A stretch of 64,000 nucleotides of DNA from Arenibacter echinorum (GCF_003259375.1 NZ_QLLN01000001.1:349360-413359), one strand, 5' to 3'. Positions 53,008 through 63,340 are shown, counted from the stretch's first letter. The notes: generated by a model not told the origin, from the sequence alone. Program-made: numbers and translations.

Positions 53008-55407
53008 ATGATCACTAATACTGAACTTGAATACAAAGGCAATTTATACCCCAATACAATTGTTGAATTTCACAGGGATACGGATAAACTGTTTTTTACC
53101 ACCTCCAACGGTGTCATTTTGGAGATGACAATATTGCGGGACAGTATATTGAGATTTAGATATGCTACCGAAAATATTTTTGAGCCCGATTTTTCTTATG
53201 CCATTAGCGAAAATGTTAGTGTTGGGTTTAATCACCTTAAGGTAGAGGAGACTCCTACAGAATATTTGGTATATACGGCCAAACTAAAAGTGCTCGTAGA
53301 TAAAAAGACCTTGAGGACCCAGATTTCGGATCTTGATGGCAATATTATTAATGAGGATGAGCTTGGTTTTCATTGGGAAGAAAATTATGAGTTTGGGGGG
53401 AATTCCGTAAAAATGAGCAAGATTACCCAAAATGCCGAGAGTTTCTACGGTTTGGGGGATAAAGCCACACATTCCAACCTAAAAGGAAAACGAGTTAGTA
53501 ATTGGGTAACGGATCAATACGCCTATGGTAAGGATCAAGATCCCTTATATAAGGCAATTCCGTTTTTTATAGGCTTGCACAACAATAAGTCCTACGGAAT
53601 TTTCTTTGACAATACCTTTAAAACAAATTTCGATTTCGCGCATGAGCGGAGAAATGTAACCAGCTTTTGGGCAGATGGGGGAGAGATGAATTATTATTTC
53701 ATCTACGGTCCCCAAATGAGCCAAGTGGTCAAATCCTACACCAATTTAACTGGGACGCCAGAGTTGCCGCCAATGTGGGCTATGGGTTACCATCAATCCA
53801 AATGGAGCTACTATCCGGAAAGTAACGTTAGGGCCATAGCCAAGAATTTTCGAAAAATGAGGATTCCTTGTGATGCCATTTATTTGGACATCGATTATAT
53901 GGACGGATTTAAGTGTTTTACTTGGGACAAATCCCGATTTCCGAATCCAAAAAAAATGATTTCGGATTTGGAGGAAAAAGGCTTCAAGACGGTTGTAATG
54001 ATTGATCCGGGGATAAAGATAGATAAAGATTATTGGGTATATCAAGAGGCTATTGAAAATGATTATTTCTGCAAACGGGCCGATGGTGCGTTTATGAAAG
54101 GTAAGGTTTGGCCGGGGGAATGTAATTTTCCGGATTTTACCAATCCCAAGGTTAGGGAGTGGTGGGCCGAATTGTATAAGGAAATGATGTCGGAAATTGG
54201 TGTTCATGCGGTTTGGAACGATATGAATGAACCGGCAGTTATGGAGGTGCCCACCAAGACGGCACCTTTGGATACCCGTCATGATTATGATGGACATCCA
54301 TGTTCGCATAGAAAAGCCCACAATGTATATGGAATGCAGATGGTTCGTGCTACCTATGAGGGTATTAAAAAGTACGTATATCCAAAGAGGCCCTTTGTAA
54401 TTACCAGGGCCGCATTTGCGGGGACCCAACGGTTTTCTTCTACTTGGACCGGCGATAATGTTGCCACATGGGAACATTTATGGATTGCGAATGTACAGGC
54501 GCAACGTATGTGTATGAGCGGATATTCGTTCGTAGGTTCGGATATTGGTGGTTTTGCGGAACAACCCAATGGCGAGCTGTTTGCCAGATGGATTCAATTG
54601 GGGGTTTTTCATCCTTTCTGCAGGGTGCATTCCAGTGGCGATCACGGCGATCAGGAACCATGGTCCTTTGATGATGAAGTAACCAATATTGTGCGTAAAT
54701 TTATTGAATTGCGCTACCAACTTTTGCCATATTTGTACACTATGTTCTACCGGTATTCCAAAGAAGGAGTGCCTATGTTAAAACCATTGGTGCATTTTGA
54801 TCAAGAGGATCATCAGACGCATTTTAGGACTGATGAATTTATTTTTGGGGAGCAAATTTTGATTTGTCCGGTTCATGAACCCAATGCCCAAGGCAGAAGG
54901 ATGTATCTGCCCAGAGGTACTTGGTACAATTATTGGACCAATGAAGCTGTGGTTGGCGGTATGGAGAAATGGGTGGTTGCCGGGTTGGATAAAATTCCAA
55001 TCTTTATTAAGGAAGGGGCTATGATCCCAAAATACCCGGTTCAACAATACGTTGGTGAACTGGAAATAAAAGAAATGGTCTTGGATGTGTACTTTAAAAA
55101 TGGTGTGGAAACTTCAACGGTCTATGAGGATGGACAGGATGGGTACGATTACAAAAAAGGCAGGTACAGCCTTAGAAACTTTAATTTAAAGGGAAAAGCA
55201 AACGAACTGCTTATTCAACAATTTAAGGATGGCAGTTTTATAACTTCCTATGAAACCCTAAAAATGAATCTTCATGGGCTACCCTTTAAAATTAAGAAAA
55301 TACAAATAGATAATGAGTTTGTGGATTTAAAGGATGTCAAGTTAAACGGGAACAACAATATTCATATCAGCAAGGATTTTACTTTATTGCACATTATTGG
55401 TGAGTAA
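53008..55407 (+). CDS. Glycoside hydrolase family 31 alpha-glucosidase
   Basis: The 799-residue protein has the N-terminal galactose-mutarotase-like domain, the GH31 barrel with the nucleophile in VWNDMNEPAVME, the acid/base in STWTGDNVATWEHL, GSDIGGF, and C-terminal beta domains. It probably releases glucose from alpha-glucans. There is no signal peptide, so it acts in the cytosol. It lies 98 nt after glgB, which points to glycogen or starch turnover. Confidence 0.93.
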   Translation: MITNTELEYKGNLYPNTIVEFHRDTDKLFFTTSNGVILEMTILRDSILRFRYATENIFEPDFSYAISENVSVGFNHLKVEETPTEYLVYTAKLKVLVDKKTLRTQISDLDGNIINEDELGFHWEENYEFGGNSVKMSKITQNAESFYGLGDKATHSNLKGKRVSNWVTDQYAYGKDQDPLYKAIPFFIGLHNNKSYGIFFDNTFKTNFDFAHERRNVTSFWADGGEMNYYFIYGPQMSQVVKSYTNLTGTPELPPMWAMGYHQSKWSYYPESNVRAIAKNFRKMRIPCDAIYLDIDYMDGFKCFTWDKSRFPNPKKMISDLEEKGFKTVVMIDPGIKIDKDYWVYQEAIENDYFCKRADGAFMKGKVWPGECNFPDFTNPKVREWWAELYKEMMSEIGVHAVWNDMNEPAVMEVPTKTAPLDTRHDYDGHPCSHRKAHNVYGMQMVRATYEGIKKYVYPKRPFVITRAAFAGTQRFSSTWTGDNVATWEHLWIANVQAQRMCMSGYSFVGSDIGGFAEQPNGELFARWIQLGVFHPFCRVHSSGDHGDQEPWSFDDEVTNIVRKFIELRYQLLPYLYTMFYRYSKEGVPMLKPLVHFDQEDHQTHFRTDEFIFGEQILICPVHEPNAQGRRMYLPRGTWYNYWTNEAVVGGMEKWVVAGLDKIPIFIKEGAMIPKYPVQQYVGELEIKEMVLDVYFKNGVETSTVYEDGQDGYDYKKGRYSLRNFNLKGKANELLIQQFKDGSFITSYETLKMNLHGLPFKIKKIQIDNEFVDLKDVKLNGNNNIHISKDFTLLHIIGE

Positions 55408-55446
55408 TTTTTTGTAATTTTCGGGGAATAAATATCTAATCATAAG

Positions 55447-56256
55447 ATGAAAAAAATAGTTTTAATAATAATGGCCTTTTTAGGGGTAGCGGCCTGTAAG
55501 ACCAATCCGTTTACAGGGCAAAAGGTTTTGAACTTTTACCCAAACAGTCAAATTTTTCCAACAGCTTTTGCCCAATATGACCAATTTCTTGGAGAGAACA
55601 AGGTAATAACCGGAACGGAAGACGCAAAAATGATAACCAAAACGGGTCAGCGTATTGCAGCAGCAGCGGAACGTTGGTTAACTGCCAATGGCTATCCAGG
55701 TTACCTTCAGGATTACAAATGGGAATATAATTTGGTGAACGATGAAACCGTTAATGCCTGGTGTATGCCTGGAGGTAAAATTGTTTTTTATACCGGGATT
55801 CTTCCAATTTGTAAAGGAGAAACTGGAGTGGCGGTAGTAATGGGCCATGAGGTGGCCCACGCCCTGGCAGACCATGGGGCTCAACGGATGAGTGCTGGAA
55901 CCTTACAACAATTGGGAGCCGTAGCCGGTAATGTCGTGATACAGGATGAGCAAAAAAGGAACATATTCAATCAAGCTTATGGAATTGGTTCCCAAGTTGG
56001 GGTAATGCTTCCTTTTAGCAGAAGCCATGAGACAGAAGCGGATAGAATTGGTTTACAAATTATGGCCATTGCAGGCTATAATCCAGATGAAGCTGCGGAA
56101 CTATGGAAGAGAATGCAGGCCAATAGTGGAGATGGTGCACCACCTGAGTTTCTAAGTACCCACCCTTCAAATGAAACCCGTATAGCCAACCTAACGGAAT
56201 GGGCGCCATTGGCCAGACAAGAAGCTGCTAAATTTGGCGTTACCTCTTTTCAATAG
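55447..56256 (+). CDS. M48 family zinc metallopeptidase, lipoprotein
   Basis: The 269-residue protein has a lipoprotein signal (GVAAC, Cys17) and an M48 domain with HEVAH and the third ligand in RSHETEADRIG. It resembles the periplasmic BepA/LoiP type that controls outer-membrane protein quality. A terminator follows at 56296. Confidence 0.9.
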   Translation: MKKIVLIIMAFLGVAACKTNPFTGQKVLNFYPNSQIFPTAFAQYDQFLGENKVITGTEDAKMITKTGQRIAAAAERWLTANGYPGYLQDYKWEYNLVNDETVNAWCMPGGKIVFYTGILPICKGETGVAVVMGHEVAHALADHGAQRMSAGTLQQLGAVAGNVVIQDEQKRNIFNQAYGIGSQVGVMLPFSRSHETEADRIGLQIMAIAGYNPDEAAELWKRMQANSGDGAPPEFLSTHPSNETRIANLTEWAPLARQEAAKFGVTSFQ

Positions 56257-56295
56257 TGATTGGTAAATTAAAAATACAGTACAAATTCAATTGGG

Positions 56296-56324
56296 AAGCT
56301 GCTCTAATAGGAGTAGCTTTTTTT
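56296..56324 (+). terminator. Intrinsic terminator of the M48 gene
   Basis: A 9-bp stem (AAGCTGCTC / GAGTAGCTT, one G-U pair), 6-nt loop and T7 tract lie 40 nt after the M48 stop and only 5-10 nt before the next ATG at 56329. Confidence 0.8.
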
Positions 56325-56328
56325 ATAT

Positions 56329-57651
56329 ATGAGTAGAATCCTTCCTATAAAGGGCAGTAAAAAATTATTAAACGCTTGGGCATTTTATGATTGGGCGAAT
56401 TCTGTTTATAGCCTTGTAATTTCGTCTGCCATATTTCCTATTTTTTATGGAGCCCTGTTTCGAGTGGCCGGAATAGAGAAGGTTACAGTCTTTGGTGGAG
56501 AAATTGCCAGAGCACCCCTAATAAGTTATGTTACCTCGGCAGCGTTCTTATTTATAGCCTTAATAACACCAATTTTATCTGGTATTGCAGACTATTTGGG
56601 GAACAAAAGGCTCTTTATGAAGTTGTTTTGTTACTTGGGAGCCTTGTCCTGTATAGGGCTATACTGGTTTTCCCTGGAGAATATTTACTTCAGTCTGGTT
56701 TGTTATTTTTTTGGATTGGTGGGATTTTGGGTAAGTTTTGCCTTTAACAACTCTTACCTGCCCGATATTGCTTTTCCAAGACAACAGGATAGAATTAGCG
56801 CAAAAGGCTTTTCACTGGGCTATATAGGAAGTGTTATTTTACTGCTATTTAATTTGGCAATGGTCATGAAGCCCAATCTCTTTGGGATAGAAACCGACGC
56901 TCGTGGAATCGCCGAAATTAAGGCTATGAGGTATTCTTTTCTAACGGTAGGCCTTTGGTGGATAGGGTTTTCCCAGTATAGTTTTTACTTTCTTCCCAAG
57001 GGGTTTAAAAGGGAAGGGGTTAGGCAACATGTAATTCTTAATGGTTTTAGGGAGCTAAAAAATGTATGGCATCAAATTGGGGGGCAAATAAAATTGAAGC
57101 GATATTTGGCCGCCTTTTTTATCTATAGCATGGCCGTGCAGACCGTGATGTTGATTGCCACTTATTTTGGGGAAGAGGAGATTCAATGGTCTTCAGATTC
57201 CGAAAGGACTACAGGATTGATAGTTAGTATCCTTCTTATTCAGCTTGTTGCCATTGCCGGGGCAACACTTACGGCCAGGGCATCCAAAACTTTCGGCAAT
57301 ATTGGGACACTTATTGTGGTGAATATACTCTGGGTATTGATTTGCATTTATGCTTATTTTTTGATCACACCTATGGATTTTTATATAGCTGCAGGGTGCG
57401 TCGGAATCGTTATGGGGGGAATCCAGGCACTTTCTAGGTCCACATATTCCAAATTTATTCCAGAAACCATAGATACGGCATCGTTCTTTAGTTTTTATGA
57501 TGTAGCGGAAAAGATAGGAATTGTAATAGGTACCTTCTTATATGGTTTTGCGGCCCAATATTTTGGAAGTATGCGATATGCCATTATTTTGCTCGGATTG
57601 TTTTTTATGGCAGGAGCATTTCTTCTGACCAGAGTAAATAGGGCCAATTAA
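56329..57651 (+). CDS. MFS transporter, UMF1 (Atg22-like) family
   Basis: The 440-residue protein has 12 predicted TM helices and the UMF1/Atg22-type markers AWAFYDWANSVYSLVISSAIFP-like N-terminus, ISGIADYLGNKRLFM-like loop and GGIQALSRSTYSKFIP. Such carriers export amino acids or small metabolites; the substrate here is unknown. The ATG directly follows a terminator, so the gene may depend on its own promoter or on read-through. It is convergent with the next gene. Confidence 0.88.
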   Translation: MSRILPIKGSKKLLNAWAFYDWANSVYSLVISSAIFPIFYGALFRVAGIEKVTVFGGEIARAPLISYVTSAAFLFIALITPILSGIADYLGNKRLFMKLFCYLGALSCIGLYWFSLENIYFSLVCYFFGLVGFWVSFAFNNSYLPDIAFPRQQDRISAKGFSLGYIGSVILLLFNLAMVMKPNLFGIETDARGIAEIKAMRYSFLTVGLWWIGFSQYSFYFLPKGFKREGVRQHVILNGFRELKNVWHQIGGQIKLKRYLAAFFIYSMAVQTVMLIATYFGEEEIQWSSDSERTTGLIVSILLIQLVAIAGATLTARASKTFGNIGTLIVVNILWVLICIYAYFLITPMDFYIAAGCVGIVMGGIQALSRSTYSKFIPETIDTASFFSFYDVAEKIGIVIGTFLYGFAAQYFGSMRYAIILLGLFFMAGAFLLTRVNRAN

Positions 57652-57679
57652 ATCTGAGTTATTAAGGGAGTGTTTTCCT

Positions 57680-58405
57680 TTAATGTTGAGTGATATCCCC
57701 GGATCCTGAAACTTTAGTGTCAATTCTTTCAGGATTGCCCCGATAATCTATATCGCCCGAACCCGACACTTTTGCAATTATTTCCTTAATGGCCGTCACC
57801 TTAACATTTGCAGAACCCGAAACCGTGGCATCCACGTTGTCGGCAATTAGGTCATAGGCATTGATATCTCCCGATCCCGAGATGGAAGCAACAAAATCAC
57901 TTGCTTTTCCACTTAAGGCCATATCCCCGGAACCGGACATGCTTGCTTTTAAGGAATTTACATCCAGAGCTATGATAATGTCACCGGAACCAGATATAGC
58001 GGTTTCAAAATTATTGGCCTTTAAGGTCTTTTTGCCAACAATCTCCCCCGAGCCGGATAAGCTCAAGGCCGAAATACTTTCCACAGGAATGGTTATGGAA
58101 ACCCCTCTTTTCCATGAAGTCGGATTTAGGTTATATCCGTTTTTTACTTTTATCGTTAATTTGTCGCCCTTTACTTCGGTAATAATATGGTCCAATATAT
58201 TTTGTTCCCCCTCCAATGTGAGCATACCTTCCTTGCCATCTACCAACTCAATATCAAAGAAACCTGAAATAGCTATTTGATCATAGTCCTTTGTTGTTCT
58301 CACTAGGGTAACCTGATTGCCGCTACCATTTATTTTATCGTTTCTTTGGGCACTAAAACTGCCAATGATAAATAGACTTAGTAGGGTGGTTGTTAAGTGT
58401 TTCAT
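57680..58405 (-). CDS. Head-GIN domain protein (DUF2807), exported
   Basis: The 241-residue protein (ATG at 58405, after a longer frame with no signal peptide) has a signal peptide (about 1-20) and a DUF2807 right-handed beta-repeat domain with many SGSGD/SGSAN repeats (about 10 turns). The head-GIN family is surface-exposed or periplasmic and of unknown function. It is the last gene of the sigma-factor operon. Confidence 0.83.
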   Translation of the reverse strand: MKHLTTTLLSLFIIGSFSAQRNDKINGSGNQVTLVRTTKDYDQIAISGFFDIELVDGKEGMLTLEGEQNILDHIITEVKGDKLTIKVKNGYNLNPTSWKRGVSITIPVESISALSLSGSGEIVGKKTLKANNFETAISGSGDIIIALDVNSLKASMSGSGDMALSGKASDFVASISGSGDINAYDLIADNVDATVSGSANVKVTAIKEIIAKVSGSGDIDYRGNPERIDTKVSGSGDITQH

Positions 58406-58421
58406 ATTTTTCTGTTTAACG

Positions 58422-59513
58422 TTATTTTTTATTAAATGAAATCCCGCCATATTCACTGGTAATAGTCATTAGATTACCACTGTTTTGCCTTCCGTAAAAG
58501 CCTTTCAAATATTTTTGGTTGGATTTTTCATTGCTAATGTTTATCTCAAATTCATCCTTTCCGCTTACTCCGGCATATTTTGTATCAATTTCAAAATCGA
58601 AATGATAGGCTGGGGAATAACCTATTTTTATGCCGGTGTATTCCGTGTTTATCTTTAGGTTTTTGGCATCGGGTGCCATCTCGTCAATTCTCACCGATCC
58701 GTAGCTGGATTTTATATCCATGTTGCCGTGTATTGTTCCCAAGCTTACATTTATATAATCTCCATTGCCCTGAACATTTCTGGCCTCCCCGATTTCCAAT
58801 TTACCATAATCGCAAACATAGGACAGATCTTCCATTGTCTGTACAGTGGCATTGGTGTAGTCGGCAACGATATCCAGATTTCCTGCCTTTTCAATGGTAA
58901 AGCCGGAATAATCGGCATTGATTTTACCGCTGTTGATATATCCTATTGTGGATTTTGAAGTATAATCGAAGGATAATTGGTTGCTTCTGCCGTGCAGTTC
59001 CCCAATTTCCAATCGGCCATAGTCGCAATTAATTTTGGCGTGGCCGTCTATTCTGTCCAATATAATACTGCCGTAGTCGTTACTGAGATTAACACTGTTC
59101 TTAACGGGGATTTTTACCGTATAGTTTACCTGCATATTTACAGTATTGCTATTGCCCCAATTCCATCCCCAACTATTTTTATCCTTGTTAAAGACGGTAG
59201 AGGCAGAAACCATAGTGCTGTTGCCCTCAAAATCCACGGTGATTTCATCCAGCTTACGCTGTACCTTATCTTCGTTGTCCCCAGTGGTCTTAATATGTAC
59301 CTCTATAGTTATCCTATCCTGGTTCCAAGAGCTTATATTTAAATTACCATAGCTATTGTCTATTTTCAATAAGGCTTCCAAATTTACTTTGTACTCTTTT
59401 TTAATGGTTTTTTCCTTGGTATACTTCCCTCTGGGCATATCATTGTTGGAAAAGGAACTAATGGGAACAAGCCATAATAGGGCGAGTATATATCTAAGCG
59501 GTAATATTTTCAT
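58422..59513 (-). CDS. DUF4097-like beta-repeat envelope protein
   Basis: The 363-residue protein (ATG at 59513; a longer frame to 59564 overlaps the upstream gene) has a signal peptide (KILPLRYILALLWLVPISSFS) and repeated beta-strand turns such as LKIDNSYGNLNISSW, DYGRLEIGE and SSYGSVRIDEM, as in DUF4097 proteins. It resembles the following head-GIN protein in fold. Function unknown; likely in the envelope. Confidence 0.8.
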   Translation of the reverse strand: MKILPLRYILALLWLVPISSFSNNDMPRGKYTKEKTIKKEYKVNLEALLKIDNSYGNLNISSWNQDRITIEVHIKTTGDNEDKVQRKLDEITVDFEGNSTMVSASTVFNKDKNSWGWNWGNSNTVNMQVNYTVKIPVKNSVNLSNDYGSIILDRIDGHAKINCDYGRLEIGELHGRSNQLSFDYTSKSTIGYINSGKINADYSGFTIEKAGNLDIVADYTNATVQTMEDLSYVCDYGKLEIGEARNVQGNGDYINVSLGTIHGNMDIKSSYGSVRIDEMAPDAKNLKINTEYTGIKIGYSPAYHFDFEIDTKYAGVSGKDEFEINISNEKSNQKYLKGFYGRQNSGNLMTITSEYGGISFNKK

Positions 59514-60054
59514 TTTCGTAGTTTTTAAAATTTTTAATTTCTTCAATTTGTTCCAACACTTCATTCAAAAGATCTATTCTGGTCTGAAAATTGGTAATCA
59601 TGGCGCTTAATATCAATTTGCTATTGCCGCCATCCAATAGATCCTGCTCCATCTTTTTGTAATCGTGGTCCAAGTTCCTAAGTTGGATCATGGTATCGTC
59701 AATCAATTTTTGAGTCTCGGGCGTACTTTCGTTTTGCATTTTTTTTACCTGATCCTCTATAACACTGGCAAAATAGTATTCCGAGTTCGTGATTTCCGGG
59801 GAAATTTTGGAAACCTGCTGCTGCACGCTTGGGGATGTGTAAAGGAAATGGAATCCTATGCTGCACAATATTAGGATGGCAGCGGCTATGGATAGTGGCT
59901 TCCATCCGAAGCGCTTCTTTTTGGTTTTTACTACCACTTTGGACGAGGCTTCTAATTTTGCCAAGAACCTTTGTCTGTGTCCATCTACCGGTTCCGAGGT
60001 ATCAAAGGAGCCCTTTAATTCCCCAAACAGTTTGTCTAAATCATCAGTTTTCAT
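59494..60054 (-). CDS. Candidate anti-sigma factor with one TM helix
   Basis: The 186-residue protein has ~50 cytosolic residues (DDLDKLFGELKGSFDTSEP), a single TM (SIAAAILILCSIGFHFLYT, about 54-72) and a helical extracytoplasmic domain. It overlaps the sigma gene by 11 nt. Position, topology and size fit a membrane anti-sigma factor, but no known anti-sigma signature was recognised. Confidence 0.75.
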   Translation of the reverse strand: MKTDDLDKLFGELKGSFDTSEPVDGHRQRFLAKLEASSKVVVKTKKKRFGWKPLSIAAAILILCSIGFHFLYTSPSVQQQVSKISPEITNSEYYFASVIEDQVKKMQNESTPETQKLIDDTMIQLRNLDHDYKKMEQDLLDGGNSKLILSAMITNFQTRIDLLNEVLEQIEEIKNFKNYENENITA

Positions 60055-60607
60055 GGTATTCGGTATTTAATTTCTGTCTAAGGCTTTCTTTGGCCCTTGA
60101 AATCATTGTTCTGCAATTGGCATAACTCAAATTCATTATTTCGCTTATTTCTTCGTAATCATACCCTTCAATTAAATGTAAGGTCAAAGAAATTCTGTAA
60201 TTGTCTTTTAACAGCTTCATGGTTTCAATCACTTTTTGAGCCTTTAGTTCAATCATTCCATTATCTGGGACACATCCATCGTTGTCTTCGACCTTGTACA
60301 TTACATTTCCAAGATCTACTTCTTGGCGTTTCAACCTCTTTTTATATTGATGAATACTATTGTTGACCACAATTCGTTTCAGCCAGGCTCCAAAGGAAAC
60401 TTCTCCCTTAAATTGGTCCAATTTGGTCAGTGCACTTAATAGCGATTCCTGCATTACATCTTCTGCAATGGCGCTGTCTTTTACAATCCTATAGGAAACA
60501 TTGTACATTCCCTTGTAATAGCGATTGTAAATCTCTAATTGCGCGTTCCGGTTGCCATTCAAGCACAATGGTATCAACTCATCAATATGTCTCTTTTCTA
60601 GGCTCAA
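60044..60607 (-). CDS. ECF RNA polymerase sigma factor (sigma-70 family)
   Basis: The 187-residue protein has region 2 (YNVSYRIVKDSAIAEDVMQE, FGAWLKRIVVNNSIHQYKK) and region 4 (LTLHLIEGYDYEEISEIMNL). The start is TTG at 60607, since no ATG precedes residue 34. It leads a four-gene minus-strand operon with overlapping or short spacings. Confidence 0.9.
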   Translation of the reverse strand: MSLEKRHIDELIPLCLNGNRNAQLEIYNRYYKGMYNVSYRIVKDSAIAEDVMQESLLSALTKLDQFKGEVSFGAWLKRIVVNNSIHQYKKRLKRQEVDLGNVMYKVEDNDGCVPDNGMIELKAQKVIETMKLLKDNYRISLTLHLIEGYDYEEISEIMNLSYANCRTMISRAKESLRQKLNTEYHEN

Positions 60608-60790
60608 AAAGGTAATGGTTTGCTTAATAGATGAGGTAATTTAGGGAATGTTACAGTTTATTTATAAAAAGATTCTCTTTGTTGGCATAAGAATTGCCCA
60701 AATAGAAATAAAAGGAAATGCTAGAATCCTCAACCTACTGATTATTATAGGGAAAGTAGGTATACAAAGGATTTAATATAAATTATTTTT

Positions 60791-60814
60791 CTGTCTTTGA
60801 ATGACAGAATGACC
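60791..60814 (+). promoter_or_regulatory. Inverted and direct repeat directly upstream of lon
   Basis: CTGTC (60791-60795) and GACAG (60803-60807) form an inverted repeat, and GAATGAC occurs twice at an 8-nt period in the same segment. The string TGTCTTTG (60792-60799) is one mismatch from the -7 consensus. The element lies 12-35 nt before the ATG and could be a stress-response operator. Confidence 0.45.
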
Positions 60815-60825
60815 GAAATTAGAAT

Positions 60826-63276
60826 ATGGCTAAAACAAAAAACATACAATTTGACACTATGTCATTTCACGGGATTGATGAGGATGCGGAGTTAATACCC
60901 TTGATGACACCTGAAGATGAGGAGGAAATCAACAATGAAAAGTTACCCGAAACCTTGCCTATATTACCATTGCGCAACACTGTGTTGTTTCCCGGGGTAG
61001 TTATTCCAATAACAGCAGGGAGGGATAAGTCCATTAAATTGATAAAGGATGCCAATAACGGATCAAAAGTTATTGGTGTGGTAGCTCAAAAAGATGAGGA
61101 AACAGAGAATCCTGGCGTAAAGGATATCAATACTCTGGGGACTGTGGCAAGAATTTTAAGGGTGCTGCAAATGCCCGATGGAAACACAACCGTGATCATT
61201 CAGGGTAAAAAACGATTTGAAGTGGCCGAAGTGCTTACCGAAAAGCCTTACATCACCGCCACTGTGAGGGAAACAACAGAAGTTAGACCGGCACGTGAAG
61301 ACAAGGAGTTTAGGGCCATCATAGACACTATAAAAGAACTGTCATTGCAGATTATTAGGGACAATCCCAATATTCCCAGTGAGGCTTCTTTTGCCATAAA
61401 GAATATACAGAGCGATTCTTTTTTGATAAATTTTGTCTCCTCCAACCTCAATTTGAGCGTAAAGGATAAGCAGGAATTATTGGAGATCGGAAGTTTACAG
61501 GATCGTGCATTGGCCACCCTTAAATATATGAACATTGAGCTTCAGAAGCTGGAACTTAAAAATGATATTCAGTCCAAGGTCCGAACTGATATGGATCAGC
61601 AACAGCGGGAGTACTATCTTCATCAGCAAATGAAAACCATTCAAGAGGAATTGGGTGGACTTTCTTATGAAGAGGAAGTGGATGAGATGCGCAAAAAGGC
61701 CAAAAAGAAGAAGTGGAACAAAGACGTTGCCGAACATTTTGAAAAGGAATTGGCAAAAATGCAACGGATGAATCCGCAGGTGGCGGAGTATTCCATTCAA
61801 CGTAATTATTTGGATTTGTTTTTGGACCTTCCCTGGAACGAATATTCCAAGGATAAGTTCGATTTAAAAAGGGCCCAAAAAATATTGGACAGGGACCATT
61901 ATGGTCTGGAAGATGTTAAAAGAAGGATCATTGAATATTTGGCGGTGCTAAAATTGAGGAATGACATGAAATCGCCTATCCTATGCCTGTTTGGACCTCC
62001 GGGAGTTGGTAAAACCTCCTTGGGCAAATCTGTGGCCGAGGCTTTGGGAAGGGAGTATGTGAGAATTTCACTAGGTGGTCTCAGGGACGAAGCCGAGATT
62101 CGCGGGCACCGTAAAACTTATATAGGAGCCATGCCCGGTAGAATTGTTCAAAGTTTAAAAAAGGCGGGTAAGTCGAACCCTGTTTTTATTTTGGACGAAA
62201 TAGATAAGCTGTCCAATAGTCATCAAGGTGATCCTTCCTCGGCTATGCTGGAGGTTTTGGATCCGGAACAGAACAATGAGTTTCACGATAACTTTTTGGA
62301 AATGGGTTACGACCTTTCCAAAGTAATGTTCATTGCTACGGCCAACAGCTTATCGGAAATACAGCCTGCCCTTAGGGATAGAATGGAAATTATACACGTA
62401 ACCGGGTATACCATAGAGGAAAAGGTGGAAATTGCCAAGAGGCATCTACTGCCAAAGCAGTTAAAGGAGCATGGTTTAAGTGTAAATCATCTGAAAATTG
62501 GCAAACCTCAATTGGAAAAGATTGTCGAGGGCTATACCAGGGAATCCGGGGTTAGGTCTTTGGAAAAACAAATAGCCAAAATGGTGCGTCATGCCGCGAA
62601 ATCCATAGCAATGGATGAGGAATACAACCAAAAGGTTTCCTTTGAAGATGTAGAAAAGGTTTTGGGACCTGCACGAATGGAAAGGGATAAGTACGAGAAT
62701 AATGACGTTGCCGGTGTTGTTACAGGATTGGCCTGGACCAGTGTTGGTGGGGATATTTTATTTATCGAGTCCATTTTGTCCAGGGGAAAAGGTACCCTGA
62801 CCATTACCGGTAACTTAGGTACGGTGATGAAGGAGTCTGCCACGATAGCCATGGAGTATATTAAATCCAATTCGGATAGGTATGGTATTGATCCAGAAGT
62901 ATTTGATAAGTACAATGTACATATTCACGTTCCGGAAGGGGCTACTCCAAAAGACGGTCCCAGTGCGGGGATTACCATGTTGACCTCCTTGGTATCCTTG
63001 TTTACCCAGAAAAAAATAAAGAAGAGCTTGGCCATGACGGGAGAAATTACCCTAAGGGGTAAAGTGCTTCCTGTAGGAGGAATAAAGGAGAAGATTTTGG
63101 CCGCAAAGCGAGCGAGAATTAAGGAGATCATTCTTTGCGAGGATAACAGGAAGGATATTTTGGAGATCAAGGAGGATTATTTAAAGGGCCTTACTTTTTA
63201 TTATGTGAACGACATGCAGGAGGTGATAGATATTGCCATTACCGATGAGTCCGTTAAAAATGCAAAGCAACTTTAA
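60826..63276 (+). CDS. lon: ATP-dependent protease Lon
   Basis: The 816-residue protein has the N-terminal LON substrate-binding domain ([19 protein letters not shown]), a coiled-coil region, the AAA+ domain with Walker [13 protein letters not shown] and Walker [10 protein letters not shown], and the C-terminal protease with Ser in [10 protein letters not shown] and Lys in [12 protein letters not shown]. It degrades damaged and regulatory proteins in the cytosol. A strong terminator follows. Confidence 0.97.
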   Translation: MAKTKNIQFDTMSFHGIDEDAELIPLMTPEDEEEINNEKLPETLPILPLRNTVLFPGVVIPITAGRDKSIKLIKDANNGSKVIGVVAQKDEETENPGVKDINTLGTVARILRVLQMPDGNTTVIIQGKKRFEVAEVLTEKPYITATVRETTEVRPAREDKEFRAIIDTIKELSLQIIRDNPNIPSEASFAIKNIQSDSFLINFVSSNLNLSVKDKQELLEIGSLQDRALATLKYMNIELQKLELKNDIQSKVRTDMDQQQREYYLHQQMKTIQEELGGLSYEEEVDEMRKKAKKKKWNKDVAEHFEKELAKMQRMNPQVAEYSIQRNYLDLFLDLPWNEYSKDKFDLKRAQKILDRDHYGLEDVKRRIIEYLAVLKLRNDMKSPILCLFGPPGVGKTSLGKSVAEALGREYVRISLGGLRDEAEIRGHRKTYIGAMPGRIVQSLKKAGKSNPVFILDEIDKLSNSHQGDPSSAMLEVLDPEQNNEFHDNFLEMGYDLSKVMFIATANSLSEIQPALRDRMEIIHVTGYTIEEKVEIAKRHLLPKQLKEHGLSVNHLKIGKPQLEKIVEGYTRESGVRSLEKQIAKMVRHAAKSIAMDEEYNQKVSFEDVEKVLGPARMERDKYENNDVAGVVTGLAWTSVGGDILFIESILSRGKGTLTITGNLGTVMKESATIAMEYIKSNSDRYGIDPEVFDKYNVHIHVPEGATPKDGPSAGITMLTSLVSLFTQKKIKKSLAMTGEITLRGKVLPVGGIKEKILAAKRARIKEIILCEDNRKDILEIKEDYLKGLTFYYVNDMQEVIDIAITDESVKNAKQL

Positions 63277-63299
63277 GGAGATTTTTATATCAATATATT

Positions 63300-63340
63300 A
63301 AAAGTACCTACTGGGAGATTAGTAGGTACTTTTGTTTTTT
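63300..63340 (+). terminator. Intrinsic terminator of lon
   Basis: A 12-bp perfect stem (AAAGTACCTACT / AGTAGGTACTTT) with an 8-nt loop and a T-tract lies 24 nt after the lon stop. Confidence 0.9.

Noticed and set aside
53746-54477. 243-codon open frame antisense to the GH31 gene
   Set aside because: It lies inside a clearly conserved GH31 domain and is a compositional shadow; no start context or family match.
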